NCBI GenBank assembly: GCA_039182735.1
Contig: JBCDCB010000018.1
Span: forward strand, 1 to 53,527
DNA: 53,527 nt
Source: JBCDCB01 sp039182735
Lineage (GTDB): Bacteria; Planctomycetota; Phycisphaerae; Phycisphaerales; UBA1924
Direction: 5' to 3'
Position 1 is the first letter of the stretch, and each line of letters starts with the position of its first letter. Shown here one piece after another: positions 34,295 to 43,053 of this stretch. The position numbers and the translations under genes were made by a program. The notes beneath the pieces are model-generated. The model worked only from the letters and a program-made list of their open reading frames with translations, searched no databases and was not told the DNA's origin.

Positions 34295-35688
34295 CGCGAG
34301 GCTCCCGCCATGGCGCGCGGCGCGCGGGTCGCGTAGTCCATCCCGCCCATCACCAGGCGCGCCAAACGGTCGGCGTTGCCCGGCTCGATGTGATCGGGCA
34401 CCTCCTGCCCGGTCGTCACGAACGAGAGCGACGCGTTCACCTTGCCAGCGATATCGACCAGCACGCCGAAGGACACCGCCTCGTCGAGCTTTGTCAGGAT
34501 GACGTGGTCGGGCGAGAGCGGCGCGAAGCGCGTCACGGCGGACTCGAGCACACGCCTGCTCGATGTGCTCGAGAGCACGAGGTGCGTCTGGTGCGGGCGT
34601 GCCGCGCTGAGGAACGACCGCAGTTCTTCGAGGCGATCGCTGTCCTGAGGCGATCTGCCCGCCGTATCCACCAGCACCACGTCCATATCCGACATCGACT
34701 CGACCGCGATCCGCATCTCGGAGGGCGTCAGCGCGACCTTCAACGGCAGCGAGATGATGTCCGCGTAGGTGCGAAGCTGATCGACCGCCGCGATGCGGTA
34801 GGTATCGGCGGTGATGAGCCCCACGCGCTTCCCGTGGCGGAGTTTGTACGTCGCGGCGAGCTTCGCGAGTGTGGTCGTCTTGCCCACGCCCGTCGGCCCG
34901 ACGAGCGCGATCGTCAGCGGGCGCCCGTCGGCACCCTGACCGGGCATGGGCGGGTTTTTGCACACCGGGATGTGCGCCGACAGTCTCCGCAGCACCGCTC
35001 GCTGCACCACCTGCGGATCGTTGAACTCGTGCGTGTTCAGCTCATCTCGGACGCGTCCGATGATCTCGTCGGCGATGTCCGCCGCGACCTCCGACTCGAT
35101 GAGCTGCATGTAGCAGTCCATGAGCGAGTCCGTCGCACCGGGGTGATGGCTGCCACGGGAAGACTGCAGCACCTGCCCGACCATGCGTTTGATCGCGTCC
35201 ATCTCCGCGCGCATCGAATCCTGATCCACGCGATCACTCGAGTGCGAAGGCGTCGGGACCGGCGCCGGCGGCACAGGCATCGTGATCACCGGAGATTCGA
35301 CCTGCGCAACATCGACCGGCGCGGCAACCGGCTCGGGTATCGCGGCGGGCGCCGAAGTCATCTTCTTGAAGTCGAAGCGATCTGCAACGAGCGACGCCCG
35401 GTCTTCAAGCGGTGCTTCGATCGAGCGCGCACGCGGTGCGGGACGGGGCTCGGGTCGGCGTTCGGTTCGCGGGACGGCCCGTTTCGCGGGCTGCTTCTGC
35501 CCCCGCGCTCGCGCGACAACGTCCGACGTGGTCGCGGTGATCTCGGTCACCGGCTTCTTCGCGATCGCGAAGAGCCCGGTCGGGCGGATCGTGCGCGTGT
35601 GAATGATGACGGCATCGGTGCCCAGGTCGCGCTTCACCTGAGCCAGCGCGTCCTGCACACTCTTCCCGCGGTAGGTGCGGATGGTCAC
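34291..35688 (-). CDS. flhF: FlhF (SRP-type GTPase, flagellar localisation)
   Basis: The 465-residue protein starts VTIRTYRGKSVQDALAQVKRDLG, the B-domain start of FlhF. A Pro/Ala-rich linker leads to an N domain and the G domain with VGPTGVGKTTTLAKLA (about 261), GLITADTYRIAAVDQLRTYADI, VDTAGRSPQD and TKLDEAVSFG. FlhF recruits early flagellar components to a cell pole. GTG 35688 is supported by GGAGG 5 bases upstream. A bipartite promoter-like element at 35765-35803 is shared with fliN. Confidence 0.95.
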   Translation of the reverse strand: MTIRTYRGKSVQDALAQVKRDLGTDAVIIHTRTIRPTGLFAIAKKPVTEITATTSDVVARARGQKQPAKRAVPRTERRPEPRPAPRARSIEAPLEDRASLVADRFDFKKMTSAPAAIPEPVAAPVDVAQVESPVITMPVPPAPVPTPSHSSDRVDQDSMRAEMDAIKRMVGQVLQSSRGSHHPGATDSLMDCYMQLIESEVAADIADEIIGRVRDELNTHEFNDPQVVQRAVLRRLSAHIPVCKNPPMPGQGADGRPLTIALVGPTGVGKTTTLAKLAATYKLRHGKRVGLITADTYRIAAVDQLRTYADIISLPLKVALTPSEMRIAVESMSDMDVVLVDTAGRSPQDSDRLEELRSFLSAARPHQTHLVLSSTSSRRVLESAVTRFAPLSPDHVILTKLDEAVSFGVLVDIAGKVNASLSFVTTGQEVPDHIEPGNADRLARLVMGGMDYATRAPRAMAGASR

Positions 35689-35735
35689 GTCGCCCTCCTG
35701 GCGTAGTGTCTCTCGGCGTCCTGCCGGATGACCCA

Positions 35736-35754
35736 CCGGGCGCACGCTGCCCGG
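35736..35754 (-). terminator. Stem-loop between flhA and flhF
   Basis: CCGGGC (35736-35741) and GCCCGG (35749-35754) form a 6-bp stem with a 7-base loop; an alternative 7-bp pairing CTGCCGG (35721-35727) / CCGGCAG (35751-35757) is also possible. It is downstream of flhA and also downstream of the 35765-35803 promoter-like element, so it could be leader structure of flhF instead of a terminator. Confidence 0.22.
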
Positions 35755-35764
35755 CAGTTCCGTT

Positions 35765-35803
35765 GTATCGGGCTCCCACTCCGCGGGCCTGCAACATTCG
35801 CGC
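35765..35803 (-). promoter_or_regulatory. Bipartite promoter-like element upstream of flhF
   Basis: Minus-strand GCGCGAATGTTGC (35791-35803), 19 bases, CCGATAC (35765-35771), 76 bases before the flhF start. Both boxes and the spacing are identical to the element upstream of fliN at 42421-42459, while the spacer differs. Confidence 0.6.
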
Positions 35804-35832
35804 CCTCGGCGCGCGCATCTTGCGCACCCGCG

Positions 35833-37986
35833 CTACACACCGACCGGCTGCCCGATCTCCTCCGGAGCCGAGATCAAGCCCATCGACTCAACTTCCACGC
35901 CCGACACGATCTCGTTGTAGCTCAGTACCGCGATCGTCGGCATGCTGGGCTCGAGGATCTGACGGACCTGCGCGCGCACCTGCGGCGATGTGATCACCAC
36001 CGGCTGACCGCCCGTCTCGAGGATCGGACGCAGCGTGTCGCCCACCTGACGCGTCACGAGGTTGGCCACGTTCGCGGGCATGGCGAGCGTCGTGCCCGCA
36101 GGTGATCGGTCGATGTACGCATTGATGACATCTTCGAAGGCGGGATCGAGTGTGACGCAGACGAGCTTCCAACCGCGCACGCCTTGCGCGTTCTCGGTGG
36201 GCTGGGCGTAGGTCTGGCAGATCGAGCGGCGGAGCGCGTTGCGCACGTACTCGGTCAGCACGTCGAGGTCCTTCGTCTTGGGCGCCCAGTCGCTGAGCGT
36301 CTCGAGGACGGATTCCAAGTCGCGGATCGGCACGCGCTCGCGCAGCAGATTCTGCAGGATCTTCTGCAGCTCGCCGGTGCCGACCGCGCCGGGCACGGCT
36401 TCTTCGGCGAGCTTCGGCGCGCGCTCCTTGAGCTGCGTGACGAGGTTGTTGACCTCCTCGCGCGTGAGCAGTTCGTCGGCGTGCGTCTTGACCACCTCCG
36501 ACAAGTGCGTTGTGAGCACGCTGGTCGGATCGACCACGGTGTAGTTTGCGGACTCGGCGCGCTGCTGCATCTCGCGCGGAATCCACCACGCATCGAGCCC
36601 GAAGGCCGGCTCGCGCGTCGCCTCGCCCTGCAACGGCTGCGTCGCGATGCCCGAATCCATCGCCATGAGCATGTCGGGACGGGTCTCGCCCTCGGCGACA
36701 ACGCTCCCGCGGATCTTCACGCGGTATGCGTGGCGGTCGAGCGTCATGTTGTCGCGGATGCGAACCGGAGGCATCACGAACCCGAGCTCCGCGGCGAGTT
36801 GACGGCGCACCGCGCTGATGCGATCGAGCAGTTGCCCCCCCTGCCGCTGATCCACGAGCGCCACCAGCGCGATGCCGACCTCGAGTTCGAGCGTGTCCAC
36901 CTTGAGCAGGTCTTCGACGGGCGGCGCGGCTTCCGCCGTGGCCTTCTCCTCGTCTGCCGCCGCCTGGATGCGCTGCACCTGCTCGGTCTTCTTCGTGCGT
37001 TCCTGGCTCCACGCGATGACCGCGAGGAACGCCGCGAGCCCGAGCAGCGGCAGCGCCGGGAGCGGCGTGAAGGCCAGAAGCGTGCAGAACCCCGCGGTGA
37101 TGAGCAGCGCGGGCGTCTTCGACCCGAGCTGCCCGCTCATCTCCATCCCGAGCGAGCCCTTGCTGCTCGCGCGCGTCACGACGAGCGCCGCGGCGATCGA
37201 GATCACGAACGACGGGATCTGTGACGCGAGCCCGTCGCCGATAGTGAGCACCGTAAAGACCTGTGCGGTGTCGCCGATCGACCAGCCCTTTTCGAGCGCG
37301 CCGATCGCGAGCCCGCCGACGATGTTGACGAGCGTGATGATGATGCCGGCAATCGCATCGCCGCGCACGAACTTTGAGGCACCGTCCATCGCGCCGAAGA
37401 AGTCCGCCTCCTGACGGATGCGCTCGCGCTGCGTGCGCGCTTCCTTCTCGTCGATCACGCCGGCGTTGAGATCGGCGTCGATCGCCATCTGCTTGCCGGG
37501 CATCGCGTCGAGCGTGAACCGTGCGGCAACCTCGCTGATGCGGGTCGCGCCCTTCGTGATCACGACGAACTGCACGACCACGAGGATGATGAAGATGATG
37601 AGCCCGACCGCGAGCGAGCCCCCCGCGACGAACCCGCCGAAAGCCTGGATCACCTTGCCCGCCATGTCGGCGGCGGCCTCCGGGCTCGTCGCGTCCGCCG
37701 TGAGGATCAATCGTGTGGACGCAACATTCAGGACGAGCCGCGCGAGCGTTGTCGCCAGCAGCAGCGACGGGAAGACCCCGAACTCGAGCGGCTCTTCCGT
37801 GTACATCGTCGTCATGAGCATGATGATGCTCAGCGCGATGTTCCCCGCGATCAGCGCGTCCATCACCACCGGATGCACCGGGATCAGGATCACGACCAGC
37901 AGCGACACGAACCCCAGCGGCACAAAGAGGCTGCGGTACTTCGCGACGGGCTGCATCCAGCCCGGCATGGACGACGTGCTGCTCAT
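35833..37986 (-). CDS. flhA: Flagellar export apparatus protein FlhA
   Basis: The 717-residue protein has eight transmembrane helices in the first 320 residues (YRSLFVPLGFVSLLVVILI, MDALIAGNIALSIIMLM). The conserved cytoplasmic loop carries RISEVAARFTLDAMPGKQMAID and GDAIAGIIITLVNIVGG. A long cytosolic domain forms the nonameric ring that docks chaperone-substrate complexes. FlhA couples proton flow to type III export. The start overlaps the flhB stop (ATGA). Typical length. After it come 144 bp without a gene before flhF. Confidence 0.97.
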   Translation of the reverse strand: MSSTSSMPGWMQPVAKYRSLFVPLGFVSLLVVILIPVHPVVMDALIAGNIALSIIMLMTTMYTEEPLEFGVFPSLLLATTLARLVLNVASTRLILTADATSPEAAADMAGKVIQAFGGFVAGGSLAVGLIIFIILVVVQFVVITKGATRISEVAARFTLDAMPGKQMAIDADLNAGVIDEKEARTQRERIRQEADFFGAMDGASKFVRGDAIAGIIITLVNIVGGLAIGALEKGWSIGDTAQVFTVLTIGDGLASQIPSFVISIAAALVVTRASSKGSLGMEMSGQLGSKTPALLITAGFCTLLAFTPLPALPLLGLAAFLAVIAWSQERTKKTEQVQRIQAAADEEKATAEAAPPVEDLLKVDTLELEVGIALVALVDQRQGGQLLDRISAVRRQLAAELGFVMPPVRIRDNMTLDRHAYRVKIRGSVVAEGETRPDMLMAMDSGIATQPLQGEATREPAFGLDAWWIPREMQQRAESANYTVVDPTSVLTTHLSEVVKTHADELLTREEVNNLVTQLKERAPKLAEEAVPGAVGTGELQKILQNLLRERVPIRDLESVLETLSDWAPKTKDLDVLTEYVRNALRRSICQTYAQPTENAQGVRGWKLVCVTLDPAFEDVINAYIDRSPAGTTLAMPANVANLVTRQVGDTLRPILETGGQPVVITSPQVRAQVRQILEPSMPTIAVLSYNEIVSGVEVESMGLISAPEEIGQPVGV

Positions 37987-39053
37987 GACGCCGCCCGCCC
38001 TTCAAGCCGATACACGTACGCGAGCACCTCCGCCACCGCTTCGAAGTGCTCCGGCTGCACCTCCTGCCCGACCTCGACACCCGCGTAGAGCGCGCGCGCA
38101 AGGGGCGGGCGTTCAACGATCGCGACGCCGTGCAGCGCGGCGAGCTGGCGGATGCGCAGCGCAAGGAAGTCCGCGCCCTTGGCGATCACCTTCGGCGCGT
38201 TCATGGTCTCCTTGTCGTACCGGATCGCGATGGCGTAGTGCGTGGGGTTCGTGATCACGACGTCGGCGTTCGGCACCGCAGACTGGATGCGCTGCAGCGC
38301 AAGCCGGCGCGCGACCTGCATACGACGTCCCTTCATTTCCGGATCGCCGTCGGTGCTCTTGCGCTCGTCCTTGACCTCCTGCTTGGACATCCGCAGGTCC
38401 TTGTTGGTCTGCCAGCGCTGGTACACGAGATCGATGATGCCGAGCAGGAACAAGACGAGCAGGCACCACAGCGCCAGCTCGAGTGCGAGGTGCGCGATGA
38501 CCATCGTGCCCTCGCCCACCGTAAGCCCGGTGAGCGCCACGATCTCGTCGAGCCGGAAACTCAGCACGAGCGCGACAACCGTGGCGATCATCAGGAACTT
38601 TCCGAAGTCGAGCGTCGCCTTGATGACCGACCGCATCGAGAAGATGCGCTGCGCGCCCTTGATGGGGCTGAACCGATCCAGCTTCGGCTGCATCGCCTGT
38701 GTCGAGAGCTGCAGCCCGACCTGTGACGCGTACGCGATAAACCCCGCCACGAGCATCAGCAGCATGATCGGGACCATCACGCGCGCGGCCTCCGCGAACG
38801 AGATCCCCATGTCGAGCACCGGACGCGAGCCGTCCACGCTGCCCTCGATCGAAAGCGACGACAGCGCGTAGCGCACGATCCGCGTCCCGCTGCGTCCCAG
38901 CTCTTCGAAGAACGCGAGCGTCACGAGCACCGCGGCGAGCAGGACGATCGCCGACGCGAAGTCCGTGCTCTTGGCGATCTGCCCTCGCTGGCGTGCTTCG
39001 GCGAGGCGGCGCCCCGTCGGCTCTTCGGTCTTCTCGCCCAGATCCTCGGCCAT
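37983..39053 (-). CDS. flhB: Flagellar export switch protein FlhB
   Basis: The 356-residue protein begins MAEDLGEKTEEPTGRRL, the classic FlhB N-terminus. It has four transmembrane helices and a cytoplasmic domain with the autocleavage motif NPTH (residues about 268-271, in VVITNPTHYAIAIRYD). It controls the switch from hook to filament export, probably with FliK. ATG 39053 shares its A with the fliR stop (TGATG); GTG 39056 is less likely. Length is normal. Confidence 0.97.
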   Translation of the reverse strand: MAEDLGEKTEEPTGRRLAEARQRGQIAKSTDFASAIVLLAAVLVTLAFFEELGRSGTRIVRYALSSLSIEGSVDGSRPVLDMGISFAEAARVMVPIMLLMLVAGFIAYASQVGLQLSTQAMQPKLDRFSPIKGAQRIFSMRSVIKATLDFGKFLMIATVVALVLSFRLDEIVALTGLTVGEGTMVIAHLALELALWCLLVLFLLGIIDLVYQRWQTNKDLRMSKQEVKDERKSTDGDPEMKGRRMQVARRLALQRIQSAVPNADVVITNPTHYAIAIRYDKETMNAPKVIAKGADFLALRIRQLAALHGVAIVERPPLARALYAGVEVGQEVQPEHFEAVAEVLAYVYRLEGRAAS

Positions 39054-39838
39054 CACACGCCCCCGCTTCCGCCGAGCGAGAGCGCCCAGTCAACCGCCGA
39101 CATCACCGCGCCGTCGATCGCCACGAGCAGCGCGTCGTGCAGGTACGCCAGCGAGAAGAAGAACGCCATCACGCCCAGCAGAATCCGGATCGGGAAGCCG
39201 AAGCTCATGATGTTGATCGTGGGCACGGTCTTCATGATGAAGCCCACGGCGATGGTCTCGAGAAAGATGATCCCGAGCACCGGCAGCGACAGGCGCACCG
39301 CGAGCTCGAACCCCGACGCGAGCGCCGCCACGACCAACGCAAGCGGAGCCTCGCTGGTTGCGAACGCCCCCATGGGCATGCGCTCGAAGCTGGACGCGAC
39401 CGTCAGGAACAGGATGTCGAGCCCGCCGATCGCGATGAGGATCACGATCGACAGCAAAAACAGCAGCTGCCCGAGATTGTCGCCCGCGATGTCCGCGTCC
39501 GGGTTGATGACGCCGGCGAGCCCGAGGCCCATCTGCTGCCCGGCGATCTGCCCCGCAAGCTGGCACGCCACGAATGGCAGGTTGACGACCAGCCCCATCG
39601 TCGCCCCGATGAGCAGTTCGCCCGCGATCATCGCGGGCAGCGCCGAGAGCTCGAGCCCCGCAGGCACCGACCCCCACCACCACGGCAGCAGCGCGAGCGC
39701 AAAGGCCACGGACATGAGCACCTTTGCGCGCCGGGGCATCATCGCGCTCGACAGCACCGGCGTGAACATCAAAAGACCCGCGAAACGCGTCGACGCGAGC
39801 ACCAGCGGCGCGAAGGGTGTCATCAGGTCGTCGAGCAA
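39053..39838 (-). CDS. fliR: Flagellar biosynthesis protein FliR
   Basis: The 261-residue protein has six or so hydrophobic helices (LLMFTPVLSSAMMPRRAKVLMSVAFALALLPWWWG, LPAMIAGELLIGATMGLVVNLPFVACQLAGQIAGQQMGLG) and the C-terminal VPTINIMSFGFPIRILLG, all typical of FliR. It forms the core of the export gate with FliP and FliQ. The TTG start at 39838 is supported by GGGAGG 7 bases upstream and the 14-bp gap after fliQ; ATG 39823 would cut the conserved N-terminus. Confidence 0.94.
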   Translation of the reverse strand: MLDDLMTPFAPLVLASTRFAGLLMFTPVLSSAMMPRRAKVLMSVAFALALLPWWWGSVPAGLELSALPAMIAGELLIGATMGLVVNLPFVACQLAGQIAGQQMGLGLAGVINPDADIAGDNLGQLLFLLSIVILIAIGGLDILFLTVASSFERMPMGAFATSEAPLALVVAALASGFELAVRLSLPVLGIIFLETIAVGFIMKTVPTINIMSFGFPIRILLGVMAFFFSLAYLHDALLVAIDGAVMSAVDWALSLGGSGGV

Positions 39839-39852
39839 CCGCGCGCCTCCCG

Positions 39853-40107
39853 CTACCCGATGCTGAACATCTCGACCGTGAAGTCCGCGATCAGCACGAA
39901 CATCCAGCGCAGCAGCGCGATCATCACGATGACCATGGCGAAGATCTTCGGTACCAGCGCGAGCGTCTGCTCCTGGATCGACGTGAGCGACTGCACGATC
40001 GCGACCAGCAGGCCGATCGCGATCCCCGCAACGAGCATCGGCGCGCTCACCTTGAGCGTGATGATGAGCGCCGTGCGCAGCAACTCCAGAGCCGAATCGT
40101 CCAGCAC
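39853..40107 (-). CDS. fliQ: Flagellar biosynthesis protein FliQ
   Basis: The 84-residue protein has two transmembrane helices (LIITLKVSAPMLVAGIAIGLLVAIVQSLTSIQEQTLALVPK and MVIVMIALLRWMFVLIADFT) with the SIQEQTLAL-P-K loop typical of FliQ. GTG 40107 has GGAG 7 bases upstream. It sits 10 bp after fliP. Part of the FliPQR export gate. Confidence 0.95.
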   Translation of the reverse strand: MLDDSALELLRTALIITLKVSAPMLVAGIAIGLLVAIVQSLTSIQEQTLALVPKIFAMVIVMIALLRWMFVLIADFTVEMFSIG

Positions 40108-40117
40108 ACCCCGTCTC

Positions 40118-41008
40118 CTAAGTCAGCAGTGGCAGGTGCTGCGCGAGCGGGCTCGCCCACGCGACCCGGTGATTGACCGCGACGCTGTCGAGGAGCTGGC
40201 CGGCAACCAGCGTCCAGCCGTCCACCATCACGAACAGCAGCAGCTTGAACGGCAGGCTGATGAGCACCGGCGGGAGCATCATCATGCTCATCGAGATCAG
40301 CACACTCGCCACGATCATGTCGATCACCAGAAACGGCAGATATACCCGGAATCCCAGCAGGAACGCCACTTTCAACTCGCTCAGCATGAACGCCGGGATC
40401 AGCACCGTGGTCGGCACGTCGGCGCGTGTCATCGACTCCGGCTCTGACGTGTCGATCCCGCGATGGTTCATCACGAGGTACAGGCTCGACCAGTTGTCCG
40501 CGGCATCGATCTGGTCGAACATAAAGTCACGCACCGGCGCCGCCGACCGCTCCCACATCTCCAGCTGGTTCGTGATCTCTCCGCGCTGGTACGGGAGGAT
40601 CGCCTCCTCGTGGATGCGACCGAACGTCGGCGCCATGACCATCATCGTCATGAAGAGCGAGAGCGCGAGCAGCACCTGCGACGGCGGCAGCGTCTGCGTG
40701 CCCAGCGCCTGCCGGAGCAGCGCCAACACGATCATGAACCGCACAAACGTCGTGCACATCATGAGCAGCGACGGCACGAGCGAGATGACCGTGAGCAGCA
40801 CGACAACGTTGAGAGCGCCGCTCAGCCCGCCGTCAAAACCGGGGATCGACTCCGCCGCCGACTCGATCACGCCCACAGGGTTCATGGGGGTCACGAGCGG
40901 ATCGGTCTCGACGATGTCGCTCGGCGCGAGCAGCGGGACCGGCGGCCCGTACGCGCCGACCGCGAGCGATGAGATCACCAGCGTGATGACAAACGCGAGC
41001 GTGCGCAT
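40118..41008 (-). CDS. fliP: Flagellar biosynthesis protein FliP
   Basis: The 296-residue protein begins MRTLAFVITLVISSLAVGAYG, a cleavable signal as in other FliP. It has LLTVISLVPSLLMMCTTFVRFMIVLALLRQALGTQTLPPSQVLLALSLFMTMMVM and the C-terminal AFMLSELKVAFLLGFRVYLPFLVIDMIVASVLISMSMMMLPP, which are diagnostic. Five copies form the export gate core. The start overlaps the fliO stop (TGATG). Confidence 0.97.
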   Translation of the reverse strand: MRTLAFVITLVISSLAVGAYGPPVPLLAPSDIVETDPLVTPMNPVGVIESAAESIPGFDGGLSGALNVVVLLTVISLVPSLLMMCTTFVRFMIVLALLRQALGTQTLPPSQVLLALSLFMTMMVMAPTFGRIHEEAILPYQRGEITNQLEMWERSAAPVRDFMFDQIDAADNWSSLYLVMNHRGIDTSEPESMTRADVPTTVLIPAFMLSELKVAFLLGFRVYLPFLVIDMIVASVLISMSMMMLPPVLISLPFKLLLFVMVDGWTLVAGQLLDSVAVNHRVAWASPLAQHLPLLT

Positions 41009-41754
41009 CAGCCGTGCGACTCCTGGTAGCGTTCGAGTCTCGAGCGCAGCGTGCCGGCGGCATCGGCCGGGCGATCGTCGCCAATCCGGGAACCGAAGGC
41101 CACGAGATCGTGCTCGTCGAAGCGCGCCGTATCCGGATCGCGCTCGGCCTCCCGGAGCAGACCGTCGAACCGCTCCGCGATCCCCTCCCCGGTTTCGTCG
41201 CTGGTCTTGAGCAGGATCGACGCGACATCTTCCGCTTCGCTCACTTCGCTGAGCGTTGTGAAGCCGGCATCGGTCTGCGAAAGCAGCAGGATCCTGCGGT
41301 CGAGCTTCAGAAGCACGAGGCTCTGCCCCCGCGAGATCGGGTAGCGCCCGAGCACGCTCAGCACGCCGGAGGGCGCACGCCCGCCCGCGCCGAGTTGGTT
41401 CGCGAGCGCCCCGGATCGCCCCGTAGCCAGCTGCATGACCCAACGGGTCACGAAGATCAGCGCGATGACGCCGCCCATCGCAACGAGCGTGCGCGCGAGC
41501 CAGCCATTCAGCCACGCGGGCATGGATGAGGCACTCGCGGGTGCCGCGGCCTCTTCGCGCTCGGGCGCACCCAGCGGGAGCGCCTCGTTCCCGGCAGGCG
41601 CACGCTCTACGCGCGCAACTTGTTCGCCTGATGACTCCTGCTCAGGCACGACCGTGTGCAACGGTGCCGGCGGTCCAACAACCTCGGCAACCGCTTGCGA
41701 GCAAGCGAGCAATGCGGCTGCGCAGAGCAGGAGAGTTCTGATGTGTGATCCCAT
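41008..41754 (-). CDS. fliO: Flagellar biosynthesis protein FliO-like
   Basis: The 248-residue protein has a signal-like N-terminus (TLLLCAAALLACSQAVAE), a Pro/Glu linker and one transmembrane helix at about 87-107 (TLVAMGGVIALIFVTRWVMQL). A FliO-type cytoplasmic domain follows (GVLSVLGRYPISRGQSLVLLKLDRRILLLSQTDAGFTTLSEV). FliO is variable and the C-terminal 60 residues have no match I recognise. Position directly before fliP supports the call. AGGAC 7 bases before ATG 41754. Confidence 0.85.
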   Translation of the reverse strand: MGSHIRTLLLCAAALLACSQAVAEVVGPPAPLHTVVPEQESSGEQVARVERAPAGNEALPLGAPEREEAAAPASASSMPAWLNGWLARTLVAMGGVIALIFVTRWVMQLATGRSGALANQLGAGGRAPSGVLSVLGRYPISRGQSLVLLKLDRRILLLSQTDAGFTTLSEVSEAEDVASILLKTSDETGEGIAERFDGLLREAERDPDTARFDEHDLVAFGSRIGDDRPADAAGTLRSRLERYQESHG

Positions 41755-41826
41755 GTCGCCGTCCTGGCCGCCCGGGTCGGGCGTCTGCCGCGGGCTCCGC
41801 CGCGGGTTCGGTTGTTCGGGCCGTCG

Positions 41827-42381
41827 CTATGCCGACTTCGATTGCGGCGTCGTGAGCACCTCGCTGATGCGAACACAGAAGCTGTCGTTGAGCACGAGCA
41901 CCTCACCCCGCGCGATGTGCCGCCCGTTGACGTAGACGTCCACGGGATCACCCGCGAGCTTGTCGAGCTCGATGACACACCCCTCGCCGAGGCGGATGAC
42001 GTCTTCGACGAGCATGCGCGTGCGCCCCAGCTCGATCTCGACGTCGAGCTTGACGTCGGAGAGCAGGTCGATGTCGCTCGTGTCCGTGAGCTCGCCGCCC
42101 CCCTCGAACGAGGGCATCTCGACGGCGCTCGTAGCGTCCGAAGCGGGCTCCGCGGCACCGCTCACGTCGCTGTTGAGATCGGCGATCGCCGCCGCGGCTG
42201 CCGCGAGAAGCTCGTTGGGCTCCTCGCCCCCGCCGGAGCCATCGTCGCTCGACGCGGTGGCTTCCGCGGCATCACCTTCCGGCGCGGCGTCGTCGCCAGA
42301 CGCTTCGGCGGTCGGCTCCTGGGCCTGCGGCTCGCTCTCGGCCTGATCCTCGGCCTCGGGCTTGGTCTCTTCTTCGTTCAC
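41827..42381 (-). CDS. fliN: Flagellar motor switch protein FliN with long acidic N-terminus
   Basis: The 184-residue protein has a C-terminal SpoA domain (DVKLDVEIELGRTRMLVEDVIRLGEGCVIELDKLAGDPVDVYVNGRHIARGEVLVLNDSFCVRISEVL), the complete FliN/FliY C-ring fold. About 110 N-terminal residues are acidic, rich in Glu, Ala, Asp and Gly, with NELLAAAAAAIADLN near 54-68. FliN forms the base of the C-ring and binds FliH. fliM is absent upstream, where fliL ends 120 bp earlier. GTG 42381 has GGAGG 10 bases upstream. Confidence 0.92.
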   Translation of the reverse strand: MNEEETKPEAEDQAESEPQAQEPTAEASGDDAAPEGDAAEATASSDDGSGGGEEPNELLAAAAAAIADLNSDVSGAAEPASDATSAVEMPSFEGGGELTDTSDIDLLSDVKLDVEIELGRTRMLVEDVIRLGEGCVIELDKLAGDPVDVYVNGRHIARGEVLVLNDSFCVRISEVLTTPQSKSA

Positions 42382-42420
42382 GTGACAGGCGCCTCCGCGC
42401 GGGTGAATCGATCACCACGA

Positions 42421-42459
42421 GTATCGGACGTGCGCGGATCTCGCCCGCAACATTCGCGC
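42421..42459 (-). promoter_or_regulatory. Bipartite promoter-like element upstream of fliN
   Basis: Minus-strand GCGCGAATGTTGC (42447-42459), 19 bases, CCGATAC (42421-42427), 39 bases before the fliN start. It is the same composite element as at 35765-35803. It would let fliN-fliO-P-Q-R-flhB-A be transcribed independently of fliL and the stator genes. Confidence 0.6.
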
Positions 42460-42501
42460 GTCGATCGATCCGCCGACCCGATCTGCGCAGAGATTGCGCG
42501 A

Positions 42502-43020
42502 TCAATAGTCTGCGGGGAACCCGATGCACTTCGGGATCAGCACCGCCTGGATGCGCTCTTCGCCCGTCGGGTCTTTCCCGAAGATCCCGCGCAGGTACGC
42601 CGTCGCCTGGCGGCTCAGCGTCTCGCGCCCCGGCTCATTGAAGTACGCGTGCTGCGCGCCGGCCCAGATCGACGAGAGCCCCGTGCGCACTTCTGCGAGG
42701 CGGCTCTCCAGTTCTTCCTGCACGCCCGTCTGGTGCTTCATCTTCACCTGCATCAGGATCTCGGTGTCCCACAGCCAGATGCGCCCGGTCGAGTTGTTCG
42801 TGAACTTCTCGTGCAGCACGGGCACCTCGACCGGCTTCTCACCCTCGGCACCGACGTCGTACTCCAGCCCGCTCCCCTGCACCTCGCTCGGCTTGCCGAG
42901 GAACATAATCACGCCCACGATGACCGCGGCCTCCCCGACGAGCATCATCAGGATCACGACGATCGTCTTGAGCCCGATCCCGCCCTTCTTCGGGGCCTCG
43001 CTGGTTGCTTCCTCGGCCAT
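42502..43020 (-). CDS. fliL: Flagellar basal-body associated protein FliL
   Basis: The 172-residue protein has a short basic cytoplasmic N-terminus, one transmembrane helix at about 17-40 (TIVVILMMLVGEAAVIVGVIMFLG) and a periplasmic FliL domain. FliL surrounds and stabilises the MotAB stator. AAGGAG lies 8 bases before ATG 43020. It follows motB by 33 bp, so the motA-motB-fliL set is one unit. The next gene is fliN, not the usual fliM. Confidence 0.88.
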   Translation of the reverse strand: MAEEATSEAPKKGGIGLKTIVVILMMLVGEAAVIVGVIMFLGKPSEVQGSGLEYDVGAEGEKPVEVPVLHEKFTNNSTGRIWLWDTEILMQVKMKHQTGVQEELESRLAEVRTGLSSIWAGAQHAYFNEPGRETLSRQATAYLRGIFGKDPTGEERIQAVLIPKCIGFPADY

Positions 43021-43053
43021 TGGTTCCGCTCCTTCGGCGCCACGCCGCGGACC

